From the NCBI RefSeq assembly GCF_021246445.1, contig NZ_JAJQXW010000001.1, positions 248,001-312,000 of the forward strand: a stretch of DNA of 64,000 nucleotides. Direction: 5' to 3'. The position numbers and the translations under genes were made by a program. Shown piece by piece: positions 48,864 to 59,768 of the stretch (position 1 is its first letter; each line of letters begins with the position of its first letter). Origin of the DNA: Rhabdothermincola salaria. GTDB taxonomy: Bacteria; Actinomycetota; Acidimicrobiia; Acidimicrobiales; Acidimicrobilacustridaceae. The notes under the pieces were generated by a model. It had not been told where the DNA came from and searched no databases. It was given only the letters and a program-made list of their open reading frames with translations.

Positions 48864-50066
48864 ATGGCAGACGACGTCTGGATCCTCGGGATCAACATGA
48901 CCAAGTTCGGCAAGCATCCCGACAAGGAAGCGGTCGACCTGGCCTCCGAAGCCGCCATCGCGGCCCTCGCCGACGGTGGCGTGTCCATGAAGGAGATGGG
49001 GGTCGTCGCCGCCGGCAGCCTCATGAACGCCTCGGCCGGCATCGGCCAGCAGGTGCAGAAGCAGATCGGCCAGACCGGCATCCCCGTGTACAACGTGGCC
49101 AACGCCTGCGCCACCGGCGCCACCGCGCTGCGCACCGTGATGATGGCCATCAAGGCCGGCGAGGTCGACATGGGCCTGGCCGTGGGCGTCGAGAAGCTCT
49201 CGGGCGCCGGCATGCTCGGCGCCGGAGCGGGCAAGCCGGCCTCGGACGAGTGGACGCCCTCGGGTCGCTACGGCGCCGTTACCGGCCTCGACGGCCGGGT
49301 GGGCACCGACATGATGCCGGGAGTCTTCGCCCAGGTGGGCATGGAGTACGGGCACCGCTACGGCGGCACCAGCTTCGAGCTGTTCGCCCGCATCGCCGAG
49401 AAGAACCACTCCCACTCCACCCTGAACCCGCTGGCCGCCTACACCAAGGCGATGAGCCTCGAGCAGATCATGGGCGACCCCATGATCGCCTACCCCAACA
49501 CCCGCTCGATGTGCTCGGCCAACTGCGACGGGGCCGCCGCCGCGGTGCTGGTCAGCGACGCCAAGCTCAAGACGCTCAGCCTCGAGCAGCGCAAGCGGGC
49601 CGTGAAGATCAGCGCCTCGGTCCTCACCACCGACCCGTGGGAAGAGGCCTGCCAGGTGCTCCCCAACGTCAACACCCTCACCCGCAACGCGGCCACCACG
49701 GCCTACGAGCAGGCCGGCGTCGGTCCCGAGGACCTCGACCTCGTCGAGCTCCACGACTGCTTCGCCACCGCCGAGCTGGTGCACTACGACAACTTGATGC
49801 TGTGCCCCGAGGGTGGTGCGGTCGACTTCTTCCAGTCGGGGGCCACCTGGCGCGACGGCTCGACGCCGGTCAACGTCTCCGGCGGCCTCGAGTCGAAGGG
49901 CCACCCGATCGCCGCCACCGGCATCGCCAACGTCTGGGAGGTGGCCCACCACCTGCGCGGCGAGGCCGGCGACCGCCAGATCGAAGGGGCCAAGGTGGGC
50001 CTGGCCCACGTCATCGGCCTCGGCTCGGCCTGCGGTGTGCACATCTTGGAGAAGTCCGCGGCCTGA
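48864..50066 (+). CDS. SCP2-type thiolase/lipid-transfer-like protein
   Basis: A 400-residue thiolase-superfamily protein. The nucleophile Cys is in NVANACATGATAL; HDCFATAELVHYD and GGLESKGHPIAATG hold the other active-site Cys/His residues. The spacing and the lack of the classical GGGxALGHPxGxSG ending place it with SCP2 thiolases and Ltp-type aldolases, which work with a DUF35 partner, exactly the arrangement here. It may cleave or retro-aldol-split an acyl-CoA. Substrate unknown. The stop lies in a small dyad, and a strong UUCG hairpin follows. Confidence 0.9.
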   Translation: MADDVWILGINMTKFGKHPDKEAVDLASEAAIAALADGGVSMKEMGVVAAGSLMNASAGIGQQVQKQIGQTGIPVYNVANACATGATALRTVMMAIKAGEVDMGLAVGVEKLSGAGMLGAGAGKPASDEWTPSGRYGAVTGLDGRVGTDMMPGVFAQVGMEYGHRYGGTSFELFARIAEKNHSHSTLNPLAAYTKAMSLEQIMGDPMIAYPNTRSMCSANCDGAAAAVLVSDAKLKTLSLEQRKRAVKISASVLTTDPWEEACQVLPNVNTLTRNAATTAYEQAGVGPEDLDLVELHDCFATAELVHYDNLMLCPEGGAVDFFQSGATWRDGSTPVNVSGGLESKGHPIAATGIANVWEVAHHLRGEAGDRQIEGAKVGLAHVIGLGSACGVHILEKSAA

Positions 50067-50118
50067 TCGGGCGCGAACCGTCGGGGTCCGTGAGGGGCCG
50101 GATGGTCCGCTTCGGTTT

Positions 50119-50156
50119 CGACGGAGGGCCCACCCTTCGGGGTGGGCCCTCCGTCG
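50119..50156. terminator. 17-bp TTCG-capped hairpin
   Basis: A perfect 17-bp stem: left arm 50119-50135 (CGACGGAGGGCCCACCC), right arm 50140-50156, closed by C(TTCG)G, the very stable tetraloop. It lies between the convergent thiolase and recQ genes. No T-tract on either side. Confidence 0.8.
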
Positions 50157-50182
50157 CGTCCGGCGCCATGGCGGGCGGGCGT

Positions 50183-52260
50183 TCAGGGCAGTTGGTGGAC
50201 CACCAACGGGAGCACCCCGGTGGCGCCCGCCTCTCGCAGGAGCACGGCGGCGACGGTCATGGTCCAGCCGCTGCGGTAGGTGTCGTCGACCACGAGCAGG
50301 GGGCCGTCGGGCAGCCGGGCCCCCGGCCGCACCGACATGGTGGCGAGGAGGTGCTCGACCCGGACCTTGGAGGCGGCGTCGTCTGGCGGCGGGGGGCCGA
50401 CCGACTCGAGGACGTCGAGCACCGGCAGCCGGCCCACCCGCCCGAGGTGCTCGGCCAGGCCGGTGATGCGTCCGGTGAGTCGTCGGGAGGGCACCGGGAC
50501 GATGGCCACGGGACGAGCGGGCCAGTGCGCCTTCCACCGCGAGAGCACGTCGACGGCGCCCTGCAGGATGGCGTCCGGGTAGGGGGCGCCGGTGGGCCCG
50601 AGGGCCATCAGCTCGTCGTGCCACCCGGGGGTGTCGGCGAAGGCCAGGGCGCGCCCCTCGTCGGGACCCACGATGGCGCCCTTGCGGCCCACCCCTCCGG
50701 GCCAGCGCTTGCGCGGCACGAGCACCACGTCGGTGCCCCGCAGGAACACCCGGGCCTGCTCGACGTCGGCCGGGTCGAGCTGGCGGGCGGGGGGTGGGAG
50801 CTCGCCGGTGCACACCGAGCAGCGCCCGCACGGTCGAGGGTCCGGGTCGTCGAGCGCGTCCTGGAGGAAGCGCATCAGGCACCCGCGGCCGCGGGCGTAG
50901 TCGCGCATGATGTCGGACTCGCGGCGCCGCACGGCCCGGATCTGGTCCCACTTGGCGTCGTCGTGGTCGTAGCCGGCGCCGGTGGCCCGCCACCCACCCT
51001 GGACGCGTTCGACGGCCCCGTCGACGGCCACCACCCGCAGGAGCTGCTCGATGCGGCCGCGTCGCAGCCCGGTGGCTGACTCGATGGCCGGCACGCTGAG
51101 GGGGCCGTCGGCGTCGTCGAGCGCGGCGAGGGTGGCGGCCACCTCGTCGGGCCGGGGGATGGACGCCGTGGCGAAGTACTCCCAGAGGCGCTCGTCGGTC
51201 TCGGCCGGCAGGAGCACCACCGCGGCGTCGTCGAGCGCCCGGCCCGCCCGCCCGATCTGTTGGTAGTAGGCCACCGGGGAGTCGGGGGAGCCGAGGTGGA
51301 GGCAGAAGGCCAGGTCGGGCTTGTCGTAGCCCATGCCGAGGGCGGAGGTGGCCACCACGGCCTTCACCCGGTTGGCCCGCAGGTCGTCCTCGGTGGCAGC
51401 CCGCTGGGCCGGGTCGAGCTGACCGGAGTAGGGGGCCACGTGGTGGCCCTGGTGGCGCAGGTAGGCCGAGAGGCGCTCGGTCTCGGCCACCGTGGCCACG
51501 TACACGATGCCCGATCCCTCGAGGGTGTGCAGGGCGCGATCAGCCCAGGCGTAGCGCTCGAGAGGGCCGAGGCCGTCGATGACGGCCAGGCGCAGGGAGC
51601 GGCGGGCCAGCGTGCCGCGCAGGACCAGGGTGTGGGCCCCGAGCTGGTCGGCCACGTCGTCGGTGACGCGCTGGTTGGCCGTTGCCGTCGTGGCCAGGAC
51701 GGGGACGCCGTCGGTGGCGGTGAGCAGGCGGGAGATGCGCTGGTAGTCGGGACGGAAGTCGAAGCCCCAGTCGGAGATGCAGTGGGCCTCGTCGATGACG
51801 ATGAGGCCGGCGCCCGCGAGCAGCGTGGCGGTGCGAGCGGCGAAGCCGGGGTTGGCCAGCCGCTCGGGTGAGATGAGCAGCACGTCGAGGTGGCCCGCAC
51901 CCAGCGCCTCGAGGATGTCGTCCCACTCGTCGACGTTGCCGGAGTTGATGGTGGCGGCTCGCAGCCCCGCTCGGGTGGCGGCGTCGATCTGGTCGCGCAT
52001 CAGCGCGAGGAGGGGCGAGACCACGATGGTGGGGCCCCGCCCGTCGGCGCGCAGGGCGGCGGTGGCGGCCCAGTACACGGCGGACTTGCCCCACCCCGTC
52101 GCCTGCACCACGAGCACCCGGGCCTGATCGGCGACGAGGGCCCGCACCGCGGTGCGTTGGTCGTCGCGGGGGCGGGCGTCGGGCCCGGCCATGGCGGCGA
52201 TGACGGCGTCGAGGTGGGCATCGGCGAGGTCGCCGAGGCGGGCCTGGTCGGTGGTGCCCA

Positions 52261-52261
<1 letters not shown>
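50183..52261 (-). CDS. recQ: RecQ-like helicase with C-terminal phosphoribosyltransferase-like domain
   Basis: A 692-residue protein. The RecQ helicase core is complete: ATGWGKSAVYW (Walker A), IDEAHCISDWGFDFRPDYQRI (DEAH box and aromatic loop), ATTATAN, and YYQQIGRAGRALD (motif VI). A Cys cluster (CLMRFLQDALDDPDPRPCGRCSVC) is the zinc site of the RecQ-Ct domain. From about 520 a second domain follows, ending in LLVVDDTYRSGWTMTVAAVLL, a PRPP-binding-type loop of phosphoribosyltransferases such as ComF. ATG 52261 overlaps the upstream stop by 1 bp. Such fusions are known in actinobacteria; the role of the second domain is open. Confidence 0.9.
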
Positions 52262-54270
<2,009 letters not shown>

Positions 54271-54276
54271 GGCGCC

Positions 54277-54282
54277 AACCTA
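54277..54282 (-). promoter_or_regulatory. -10 element for the DUF255-recQ operon
   Basis: Minus-strand TAGGTT ends 6 bases before the ATG at 54270; predicts a leaderless mRNA. Confidence 0.5.
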
Positions 54283-54397
54283 CCGACGCCGTACGACACA
54301 CCCGCCCGGGCCCGGGCCAACGGTCGTGGGCAGTGGTCGTCCGGGTCGCGTGCTGATGGGCCAAGATGCCAGGGACCCTGCGATCCCGGGAGGCCCC

Positions 54398-55228
54398 GTG
54401 CCCGACGTACCCAGCCTGACCATGAACGACGGACGGATCATCCCCCAGCTCGGGGTCGGCGTGTTCCAGGTGCCGGCCGAGGACACCGAGCGCAACGTGC
54501 TCGACGCCCTCGAGCTGGGCTACCGCAGCATCGACACGGCGTGGGGCTACTTCAACGAGGAAGGGGTCGGTCGTGGCGTCGCCGCCAGCGGCCTGGCGCG
54601 CGACGAGGTCTTCGTCACCACCAAGGTCTGGAACAGCTACCAGGGCCGTGAGAAGACCATCGAGTCGTTCGAGGGCAGCCTCGAGCGGCTCGGCTTCGAC
54701 CGGCTCGACCTCCTGCTCATCCACTGGCCGGCCCCCGCCAACGAGTTGTATCTCGAGACCTGGGAGACGTTCGTCGAGCTGCGCGACAGCGGGCGGGTGA
54801 GCTCGATCGGGGTCTCCAACTTCCAACCCGCCCACCTCGGACACATCATCCGGGAGACGGGCGTGGTCCCCGTGCTCAACCAGATCGAGCTCCACCCCTA
54901 CCTGCCCCAGCACGAGCTCCAGGAGTTCCACCGGGCCCACGGCATCCTCACCGAGGCGTGGGGCCCCATCGCCCGGGGCAAGGTGGCGGACGATCCCACC
55001 CTCGTCGAGATCGGTCGATCCCACGGGGTGAGCCCGGTCCAGGTCACGATCCGCTGGGAGCTCCAGCAGGGCATCGTGGTGATCCCGAAGTCGGTCCACC
55101 GCGAGCGGCTCGCGTCGAACCTCGACGTGTTCGACTTCGAGCTCTCGGCCGAGGAGATGGCGGCCATCGACGCCCTCGACGCCGGTGAGGAGGGTCGCAC
55201 GGGTCCTCACCCCGACACGTTCAGCTGA
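54398..55228 (+). CDS. Aldo/keto reductase
   Basis: A 276-residue AKR. The catalytic tetrad is visible: Asp and Tyr in YRSIDTAWGYFNEEGVG, Lys in VFVTTKVWN, His in LLLIHWPAP. Other AKR blocks are SIGVSNF, NQIELHPYLPQ and the NADPH-binding IVVIPKSVHRERL. It resembles AKR5-type 2,5-diketogluconate reductase relatives; the substrate is unknown. GTG 54398 has GGGAGG close upstream; a CAAGAT at 54362-54367 may be the -10. The stop touches a 9-bp hairpin separating it from the convergent PfpI gene. Confidence 0.9.
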   Translation: MPDVPSLTMNDGRIIPQLGVGVFQVPAEDTERNVLDALELGYRSIDTAWGYFNEEGVGRGVAASGLARDEVFVTTKVWNSYQGREKTIESFEGSLERLGFDRLDLLLIHWPAPANELYLETWETFVELRDSGRVSSIGVSNFQPAHLGHIIRETGVVPVLNQIELHPYLPQHELQEFHRAHGILTEAWGPIARGKVADDPTLVEIGRSHGVSPVQVTIRWELQQGIVVIPKSVHRERLASNLDVFDFELSAEEMAAIDALDAGEEGRTGPHPDTFS

Positions 55229-55247
55229 CGCCCGGCTCCCGGGCGTC
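55227..55247. terminator. 9-bp hairpin starting in the AKR stop codon
   Basis: GACGCCCGG (55227-55235) pairs perfectly with CCGGGCGTC (55239-55247), loop CTC. Its first two bases are in the TGA stop (55226-55228). Lies between convergent genes. Confidence 0.55.
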
Positions 55248-55267
55248 CCTCACCGTCGACGCTCCGT

Positions 55268-55873
55268 TCAGACCACGTGGGCGGGGGTGCGGGCGTGCTC
55301 CATGCCCAGGGCCACCCGATCAGCGGTCCCGGCGTCGACGAGGCGCTCGACGAGGTGCAGCGCCAGGTCGAGGCCGCTGGTCACGCCGGCGGCGGTGACG
55401 AGCGACCCCGCGTCGACCACCCGGTCGTCGAGGACGGTGGCGCCCGTGGCCGCCAGATCGCCCTTGGCCGCGTGGTGGGTGGTGGCCGGTCGGTCGCCGA
55501 TGACCCCCGCCGCGGCCAGCAACATGGCACCCGTGCACACGCTGGTCATGAGGGCCCCGGCCTCGGCCGCGTCGTGCAGGGGCGCCGACCAGTCGCCCCG
55601 GCGGACCTCGCCCCACGCTCCCCGGTCGGCCTTGCGGGCCCACCCGCCGCCGGTCACCACGATCACGCCTGCGGCGCCCGGTTCGAAGACCCCGTCGGGT
55701 TCGAGGCGCAGGCCGAAGGCGGCGGTGACGAGGCGGGACGGCTGGCGGGTCACCAGCCGCACGTCGAGGTCCGCCCCGGCCGCCACCGCCGCCCGGAGCA
55801 CCTCCAGCGGTCCCACGGCATCGAGCTCGTCGGTGCCGTCGAAGATGCAGATGTCGACCCGCGTGGCGTCCAT
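55268..55873 (-). CDS. DJ-1/PfpI family protein (isonitrile-hydratase-like)
   Basis: A 201-residue glutamine-amidotransferase-fold protein. The nucleophile elbow is MTSVCTGAMLLAAAG with the Cys, and TTHHAAKGDL and TAAGVTSGLDLALHLVE follow, as in isonitrile hydratases and the N-terminal domain of GlxA-type regulators. There is no HTH domain, so it is a stand-alone enzyme-like form. Start ATG 55873 is chosen because the fold begins there (VDICIFDGTDELDAVGPLEVL) and a CACGAT hexamer lies 6 bases upstream. It is 81 bp downstream of the enoyl-CoA hydratase gene on the same strand. Confidence 0.83.
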   Translation of the reverse strand: MDATRVDICIFDGTDELDAVGPLEVLRAAVAAGADLDVRLVTRQPSRLVTAAFGLRLEPDGVFEPGAAGVIVVTGGGWARKADRGAWGEVRRGDWSAPLHDAAEAGALMTSVCTGAMLLAAAGVIGDRPATTHHAAKGDLAATGATVLDDRVVDAGSLVTAAGVTSGLDLALHLVERLVDAGTADRVALGMEHARTPAHVV

Positions 55874-55879
55874 CCCCCG

Positions 55880-55885
55880 ATCGTG
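55880..55885 (-). promoter_or_regulatory. Possible -10 for the PfpI-like gene
   Basis: Minus-strand CACGAT, one mismatch from TANNNT, ends 6 bases before the ATG at 55873. Confidence 0.35.
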
Positions 55886-55954
55886 GCACGCCACGCGTGG
55901 ACCCGGTCGGGTGGATGGGCGCACCCCATCGCCCCCGAGGGGCCGGTCAGGGCA

Positions 55955-56782
55955 CTAGCGACCCTTGAACTCAGGCGTGCGCTTCTCGGCGAAGGCCCGC
56001 ATGCCCTCCTTGGCGTCCTCGGAGCGCATCACCGGCACCACGTGGGAGATCTCGATGGGCTGGGCCTCGGCCTCGGGGAGCCATCCGGTCTCCACGACCG
56101 AGGCCTTGGCGGCGGCGACGGCGAGGGGGCCGTTGGCGCAGATGACCTCGGCGAGCTCTCGGGCCTTGGCCATCGACGCCCCCGACGGCACCACGTGGCT
56201 CACCAGGCCCCACTGCAGGGCTTCCTCGGCGGTGAGGGTGCGGCCGGTCAGCAACATGTCCATGGCCACCGCGTACGGGATCTGGCGCTTCAGGCGCATG
56301 GTCGAGCCCGCCCCGGCGATGAGGCCGCGCTTCACCTCCGGCACCCCGAAGGTGGCGTGCTCCTCGGCGATGCGGATGTCGGTCTGTTGCAGCATCTCGC
56401 AGCCCCCGCCCAGGCACTGGCCGTTGACGGCGGCGATGATCGGCTTGCGGCACCAGTCGGTGAGCAGCAGGCCGCGGCCGGTGATGCCCGGGTCCGCCTT
56501 CAGCCGCTCCTGGATGCGCTTGGCCTCCTCGGTGACCTCACCCGACATCCACCCGTCGGACAGGTCGCCGCCGGCGCAGTAGGCCTCGGTGCCGGCGCCG
56601 GTGAGGATCACGCAGCGGATGTCGTCGTCCTCGTCGGCCATCGCCCAGGCGTCGGCGAAGCGCACCAGCATGTCGGGCACCAGGGCGTTGCGGCGGTGCG
56701 GGCGGTTCATGGTCAGCACCAGCACCGGGCCGTCGCGCTCGACGAGCAGCGTGGGTTCGGGGGCGGTGGACGGGTCGGACAT
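55955..56782 (-). CDS. Enoyl-CoA hydratase/isomerase family protein
   Basis: A 275-residue crotonase-fold protein. Seen: LTMNRPHRRNAL, the oxyanion-hole blocks EAYCAGGDLSDG and VNGQCLGGGCEMLQQTDIRIA, and FGVPEVKRGLIAGAGSTMRL where a catalytic Glu would lie. C-terminal AFAEKRTPEFKGR is typical. It acts on an acyl-CoA; it does not carry the hallmarks of MenB, so I do not assign it to menaquinone synthesis despite the nearby men genes. ATG 56782 has GAGG upstream. It is divergent from the SDR gene. Confidence 0.9.
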   Translation of the reverse strand: MSDPSTAPEPTLLVERDGPVLVLTMNRPHRRNALVPDMLVRFADAWAMADEDDDIRCVILTGAGTEAYCAGGDLSDGWMSGEVTEEAKRIQERLKADPGITGRGLLLTDWCRKPIIAAVNGQCLGGGCEMLQQTDIRIAEEHATFGVPEVKRGLIAGAGSTMRLKRQIPYAVAMDMLLTGRTLTAEEALQWGLVSHVVPSGASMAKARELAEVICANGPLAVAAAKASVVETGWLPEAEAQPIEISHVVPVMRSEDAKEGMRAFAEKRTPEFKGR

Positions 56783-56834
56783 GGGAAGCACCTCGGCAAC
56801 GGATCGAACGGGTCGCTGCACCTTGTCACGCCAC

Positions 56835-56840
56835 TACGTT
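56835..56840 (+). promoter_or_regulatory. -10 element for the SDR gene
   Basis: TACGTT ends exactly 6 bases before the ATG at 56847, in the 64-bp gap shared with the divergent enoyl-CoA hydratase gene. Leaderless-type. Confidence 0.5.
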
Positions 56841-56846
56841 GCCGGC

Positions 56847-57590
56847 ATGGAACTGCGACTCGACGGCAAGGTGGCCCTGGTGACCGGGGCCTCGAAGGGG
56901 ATCGGCGCGGCAACCGCGAGGGTGCTGGCCGAGAGCGGCGCCCGGGTGATGCTCTCGTCCCGCAAGCACGAGCTGCTCGAGGCCACCGCCGCCGGCATCG
57001 ATGGCGAGACGGCGGTGTTCGCGGCCAACGCCGGCGACCCGGACGCGGCGGCAGCCTGCGTGGCGGCCACCATCGAGCGGTTCGGCGCGGTCGACATCCT
57101 GGTCAACAACGCCGCCACCAACCCGTACCAGGGTCCCACCCTCGCCATCAGCGACAGCCAGTTCGACAAGACCGTGCAGGTGAACTGGAAGGGCCCGCTG
57201 GCGTGGTCCCGGCTGGTGTGGGAGGCATGGATGGCCGAGCACGGTGGGTCGATCGTCAACGTGGCGTCGGTGGGGGCGCTGTCGGTCGAACCGAGCATCG
57301 GCATCTACAACGGCACCAAGTCCGCCCTGTTGCACCTCACCCGCACGCTCGCCGCCGAGCTGGCCCCCGGGGTGCGGGTCAATGCCGTCGCGCCCGGGTT
57401 GGTCAAGACCGACATGGCCCGCGCCCTGTGGGAACGCCACGAGGACGCCATCGCCGAGCGCATGCCGTTGCGACGCCTGGGCGAACCGGACGACATCGCC
57501 ACCGCCGTCATGTTCCTCGTCAGCGACGCCGCCTCGTGGATCACCGGCGAGACCCTGGTGGTCGACGGCGGGGTGCTGATGCGGTCCTGA
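56847..57590 (+). CDS. Short-chain dehydrogenase/reductase
   Basis: A 247-residue classical SDR. The cofactor loop is VTGASKGIGAATARVL and the structural NNAATNPYQG follows. The catalytic set is Ser in NVASVGALS, Tyr and Lys in YNGTKSALL. The C-terminal NAVAPGLVKTDMARAL and VDGGVL are usual. Arg in SSRKHELL favours NADP over NAD. Substrate unknown. It faces the enoyl-CoA hydratase gene divergently, suggesting a shared acyl-CoA pathway. The stop sits inside a perfect dyad (57581-57594). Confidence 0.92.
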   Translation: MELRLDGKVALVTGASKGIGAATARVLAESGARVMLSSRKHELLEATAAGIDGETAVFAANAGDPDAAAACVAATIERFGAVDILVNNAATNPYQGPTLAISDSQFDKTVQVNWKGPLAWSRLVWEAWMAEHGGSIVNVASVGALSVEPSIGIYNGTKSALLHLTRTLAAELAPGVRVNAVAPGLVKTDMARALWERHEDAIAERMPLRRLGEPDDIATAVMFLVSDAASWITGETLVVDGGVLMRS

Positions 57591-57613
57591 CCGCGCCTCG
57601 GTGGCGAGCGCGG
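57581..57613. terminator. Overlapping dyads at the SDR stop codon
   Basis: GCGGTC (57581-57586) and GACCGC (57589-57594) form a perfect dyad centred on the TGA stop (57588-57590). An alternative hairpin, CCGCGC-TCG (57591-57600) with CGAGCGCGG (57605-57613), forms just after. They may be alternative structures between the convergent SDR and menE genes. Confidence 0.45.
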
Positions 57614-57642
57614 CGGCGCCCGGCCCGTTCAGCAGGTCGTCG

Positions 57643-58758
57643 TCACCCGGCGCCGAGCGCCCGGCGGCGGACCTTGCCCAACAGCGTGCGGGGGAGCGCA
57701 TCGACCAGCTCGAGGCGGCGAGGGGCGCAGTAGGCGGGCAGCGTCGCCTTCACCAGGTCGCGCAGCTCGTCCAGCGTCGGTGGGTTTGCCGGGTCCGAGG
57801 GGGCGGCCACGGCGGTGACCACCTGTCCCCAGGTCGGGTCGGGGCGCCCGACCACCGCCACCTCGGTGAGGGCGGGGTGGGTGGCCAGGACCTGTTCCAC
57901 CGGGGCCGGCCACACGTTCTCGCCGCCGCTGATGATGAGGTCGCCGCGCCGGCCCTGCACCTGCAGGCGTCCGTCGGCGCCCACGGCGCCGGCGTCGTCG
58001 GTGTGCAGCCAGCCCTCACCGTCCACCGGCGAGGTGCCGTCGCGGTAGGCCCGCAGCAGCATCGGGCCACGCAGCCAGATCTCGCCGTCGACGATGCGGA
58101 CCTCGACCCCCTCGAGCGGGAGGCCGTCGTAGACGACCCCGCTCCCTGTCTCGGTCATCCCGTAGGTCACGTGGCAGTTGGACGGCACGACCGCAGGGGG
58201 TGCGGATCCCCCGAGCACGATGCGGCGGAAGGCGCGGGGGTCGATGCGCTCGAGGGCGGTGGGCACCAGGCTGGTGAGGGTGGCGCCGCGCCCGGCGGCG
58301 TCGGTGACGGCCTCGGCGTCGAAACGGGGGTGGACTTCGAGGTCCACCCCGAGGGTCATGGCGCGCACCACCAGGGCGAATCCCGCGATGTGCGAGACGG
58401 GGAGGCAGCACAGCCAACGGTCGGTGTCCGGGTCCACGCCGAGGAGGGCGCTGACGGCGCGCGCCGACGCGGCGAGGGAATCGTGGGTGTGCACGACGCC
58501 CTTGGGCACGCCGGTGCTGCCGCTGGTGGCGACGACGGCGGCGTCGCCGGCCGCCACCGGACGTCCGTCGGGGAGGCGGGTCTCCTCCCCGGTGGCGTCG
58601 ACCAGTCGGCTCGGGGCCAGCGCCCGAAGCGTGGCGGCCGCCGCGCCCGGCGGCAGGCGGGGGTCGAGGGGGAGGACGGCGTCGCCCCGGTCCCAGACCC
58701 GCCGGAGCGTGTCCACGAACTCGGGCCCGGTGCGGGCCACGGCCACCAGCTCAGGCAT
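57643..58758 (-). CDS. menE: o-Succinylbenzoate-CoA ligase (MenE-like)
   Basis: A 371-residue AMP-forming acyl-CoA ligase, short as MenE proteins are. VATSGSTGVPKGVVHTH is the ATP loop; YGMTETGSGVVYDG and GWLHTDDAGAVGADGRLQVQGRRGDLIISGGENVWPAPVE are the core adenylation motifs, and RTLLGKVRR holds the C-terminal catalytic Lys. Neighbouring menA, menH and menD make o-succinylbenzoate activation for menaquinone the natural assignment. The start may be ATG 58758 or the adjoining GTG 58761; TAACCT lies 5-8 bases upstream. Confidence 0.85.
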   Translation of the reverse strand: MPELVAVARTGPEFVDTLRRVWDRGDAVLPLDPRLPPGAAAATLRALAPSRLVDATGEETRLPDGRPVAAGDAAVVATSGSTGVPKGVVHTHDSLAASARAVSALLGVDPDTDRWLCCLPVSHIAGFALVVRAMTLGVDLEVHPRFDAEAVTDAAGRGATLTSLVPTALERIDPRAFRRIVLGGSAPPAVVPSNCHVTYGMTETGSGVVYDGLPLEGVEVRIVDGEIWLRGPMLLRAYRDGTSPVDGEGWLHTDDAGAVGADGRLQVQGRRGDLIISGGENVWPAPVEQVLATHPALTEVAVVGRPDPTWGQVVTAVAAPSDPANPPTLDELRDLVKATLPAYCAPRRLELVDALPRTLLGKVRRRALGAG

Positions 58759-58766
58759 CACCGCCG

Positions 58767-58772
58767 AGGTTA
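58767..58772 (-). promoter_or_regulatory. -10 element for menE
   Basis: Minus-strand TAACCT ends 5 bases before GTG 58761 and 8 before ATG 58758, in the 75-bp gap divergent to menA. Confidence 0.4.
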
Positions 58773-58821
58773 CGGGCGATGCCGACCCGGTCGGGATTCG
58801 GCGGGGTTCTCGGTGACGGGC

Positions 58822-58827
58822 CAAGCT
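58822..58827 (+). promoter_or_regulatory. Possible -10 for menA
   Basis: CAAGCT, one mismatch from TANNNT, ends exactly 6 bases before the GTG at 58834. Confidence 0.35.
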
Positions 58828-58833
58828 GGCCGG

Positions 58834-59724
58834 GTGAACGCCTGGATCGAGGGGGCCCGGCCCCGAACGCTGCCCGCCGCCGTGGTGCCGGTGCTGGTGG
58901 GCACGGCGGCGGCGGCCGGCATGGCCGGGCTCGAGGGAGCCGGCAAGGGCATCGTGGCCTGGCGCGCCGGCGCCGCCCTGGTGGTGGCGTTGGCCCTGCA
59001 GGTGGGCGTGAACTACGCCAACGACTACTCCGACGGCGTGCGGGGCACCGACGACGACCGGGTCGGTCCGCTCCGCCTGGTCGGCTCGGGCACCAAGTCG
59101 GCCGGCGCGGTGAAGCGAGCGGCGCTGGTGGCCTTCGCGGTGGCGGCGGTCGCCGGGCTGGTGTTGGCCGCCGCCACCACCTGGTGGCTGCTGGTCGTGG
59201 GGGCGGCGGCCATCGCCGCGGCCTGGTTCTACACGGGTGGCCCCCGCCCGTACGGGTACGCGGGGCTGGGCGAGGCCTTCGTCTTCGTGTTCTTCGGGGT
59301 GGTGGCGACGACCGGTTCCGCCTTCGTGCAGATCGAGGCGGTCACGCCGCTGACCCTGGCCGTCTCGCTGCCCGTCGGGCTGTTGGCCACGGCCTTGTTG
59401 GTCGTCAACAACCTGCGGGACATCCCCGGCGACACCGCGGCCGGCAAGCGCACCCTGGCGGTGCGTCTGGGCGACCAGCGCACCCGGATCTTCTACGTCG
59501 GGCTGGTGCTGATGACCTACCTGTCGGTGCCCTTCATCGCCGGGCTGTCCGCCCGCCCGTTGGCGGCGGCCTCGCTGTTCACGGTGGTGCTGGCCCGTCC
59601 GGCGGTGCAGCGGGTGCTCGAAGGGGCTCGCGGGCCGGCGCTCATCCCGGTGCTGGGGGCCACCGGTCGCCTACAGCTGGTCTTCGGTGTGGTGATGGCC
59701 GCCGGGCTCTGGCTGGGGGCCTGA
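58834..59724 (+). CDS. menA: 1,4-Dihydroxy-2-naphthoate prenyltransferase
   Basis: A 296-residue UbiA-superfamily membrane enzyme with about eight hydrophobic segments. The substrate motif NYANDYSDGVRGTDDDRVGPLRLVGSG has the Asp-rich Mg-prenyl-diphosphate site, and the second motif is NNLRDIPGDTAAGKRTLAVRLG. It attaches the isoprenoid chain to DHNA in menaquinone synthesis. It is divergent from menE with 75 bp between. The stop codon is inside a three-copy 15-bp tandem repeat. Confidence 0.93.
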   Translation: MNAWIEGARPRTLPAAVVPVLVGTAAAAGMAGLEGAGKGIVAWRAGAALVVALALQVGVNYANDYSDGVRGTDDDRVGPLRLVGSGTKSAGAVKRAALVAFAVAAVAGLVLAAATTWWLLVVGAAAIAAAWFYTGGPRPYGYAGLGEAFVFVFFGVVATTGSAFVQIEAVTPLTLAVSLPVGLLATALLVVNNLRDIPGDTAAGKRTLAVRLGDQRTRIFYVGLVLMTYLSVPFIAGLSARPLAAASLFTVVLARPAVQRVLEGARGPALIPVLGATGRLQLVFGVVMAAGLWLGA

Positions 59725-59765
59725 GCGTCGCGGCCCTGAGCGTCGCGGCCCTGAGCGTGGCGGCG
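59721..59765 (+). repeat. 15-bp x3 tandem repeat carrying the menA stop codon
   Basis: CTGAGCGTCGCGGCC occurs at 59721-59735 and 59736-59750, with a third copy (2 mismatches) at 59751-59765. Each copy contains TGA; the first is the menA stop. Confidence 0.85.
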
Positions 59766-59768
59766 CGG

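Noticed and set aside
55955-56782. MenB assignment for the crotonase gene
   Set aside because: It lies near men genes but shows no MenB hallmarks; a general enoyl-CoA hydratase/isomerase is safer.
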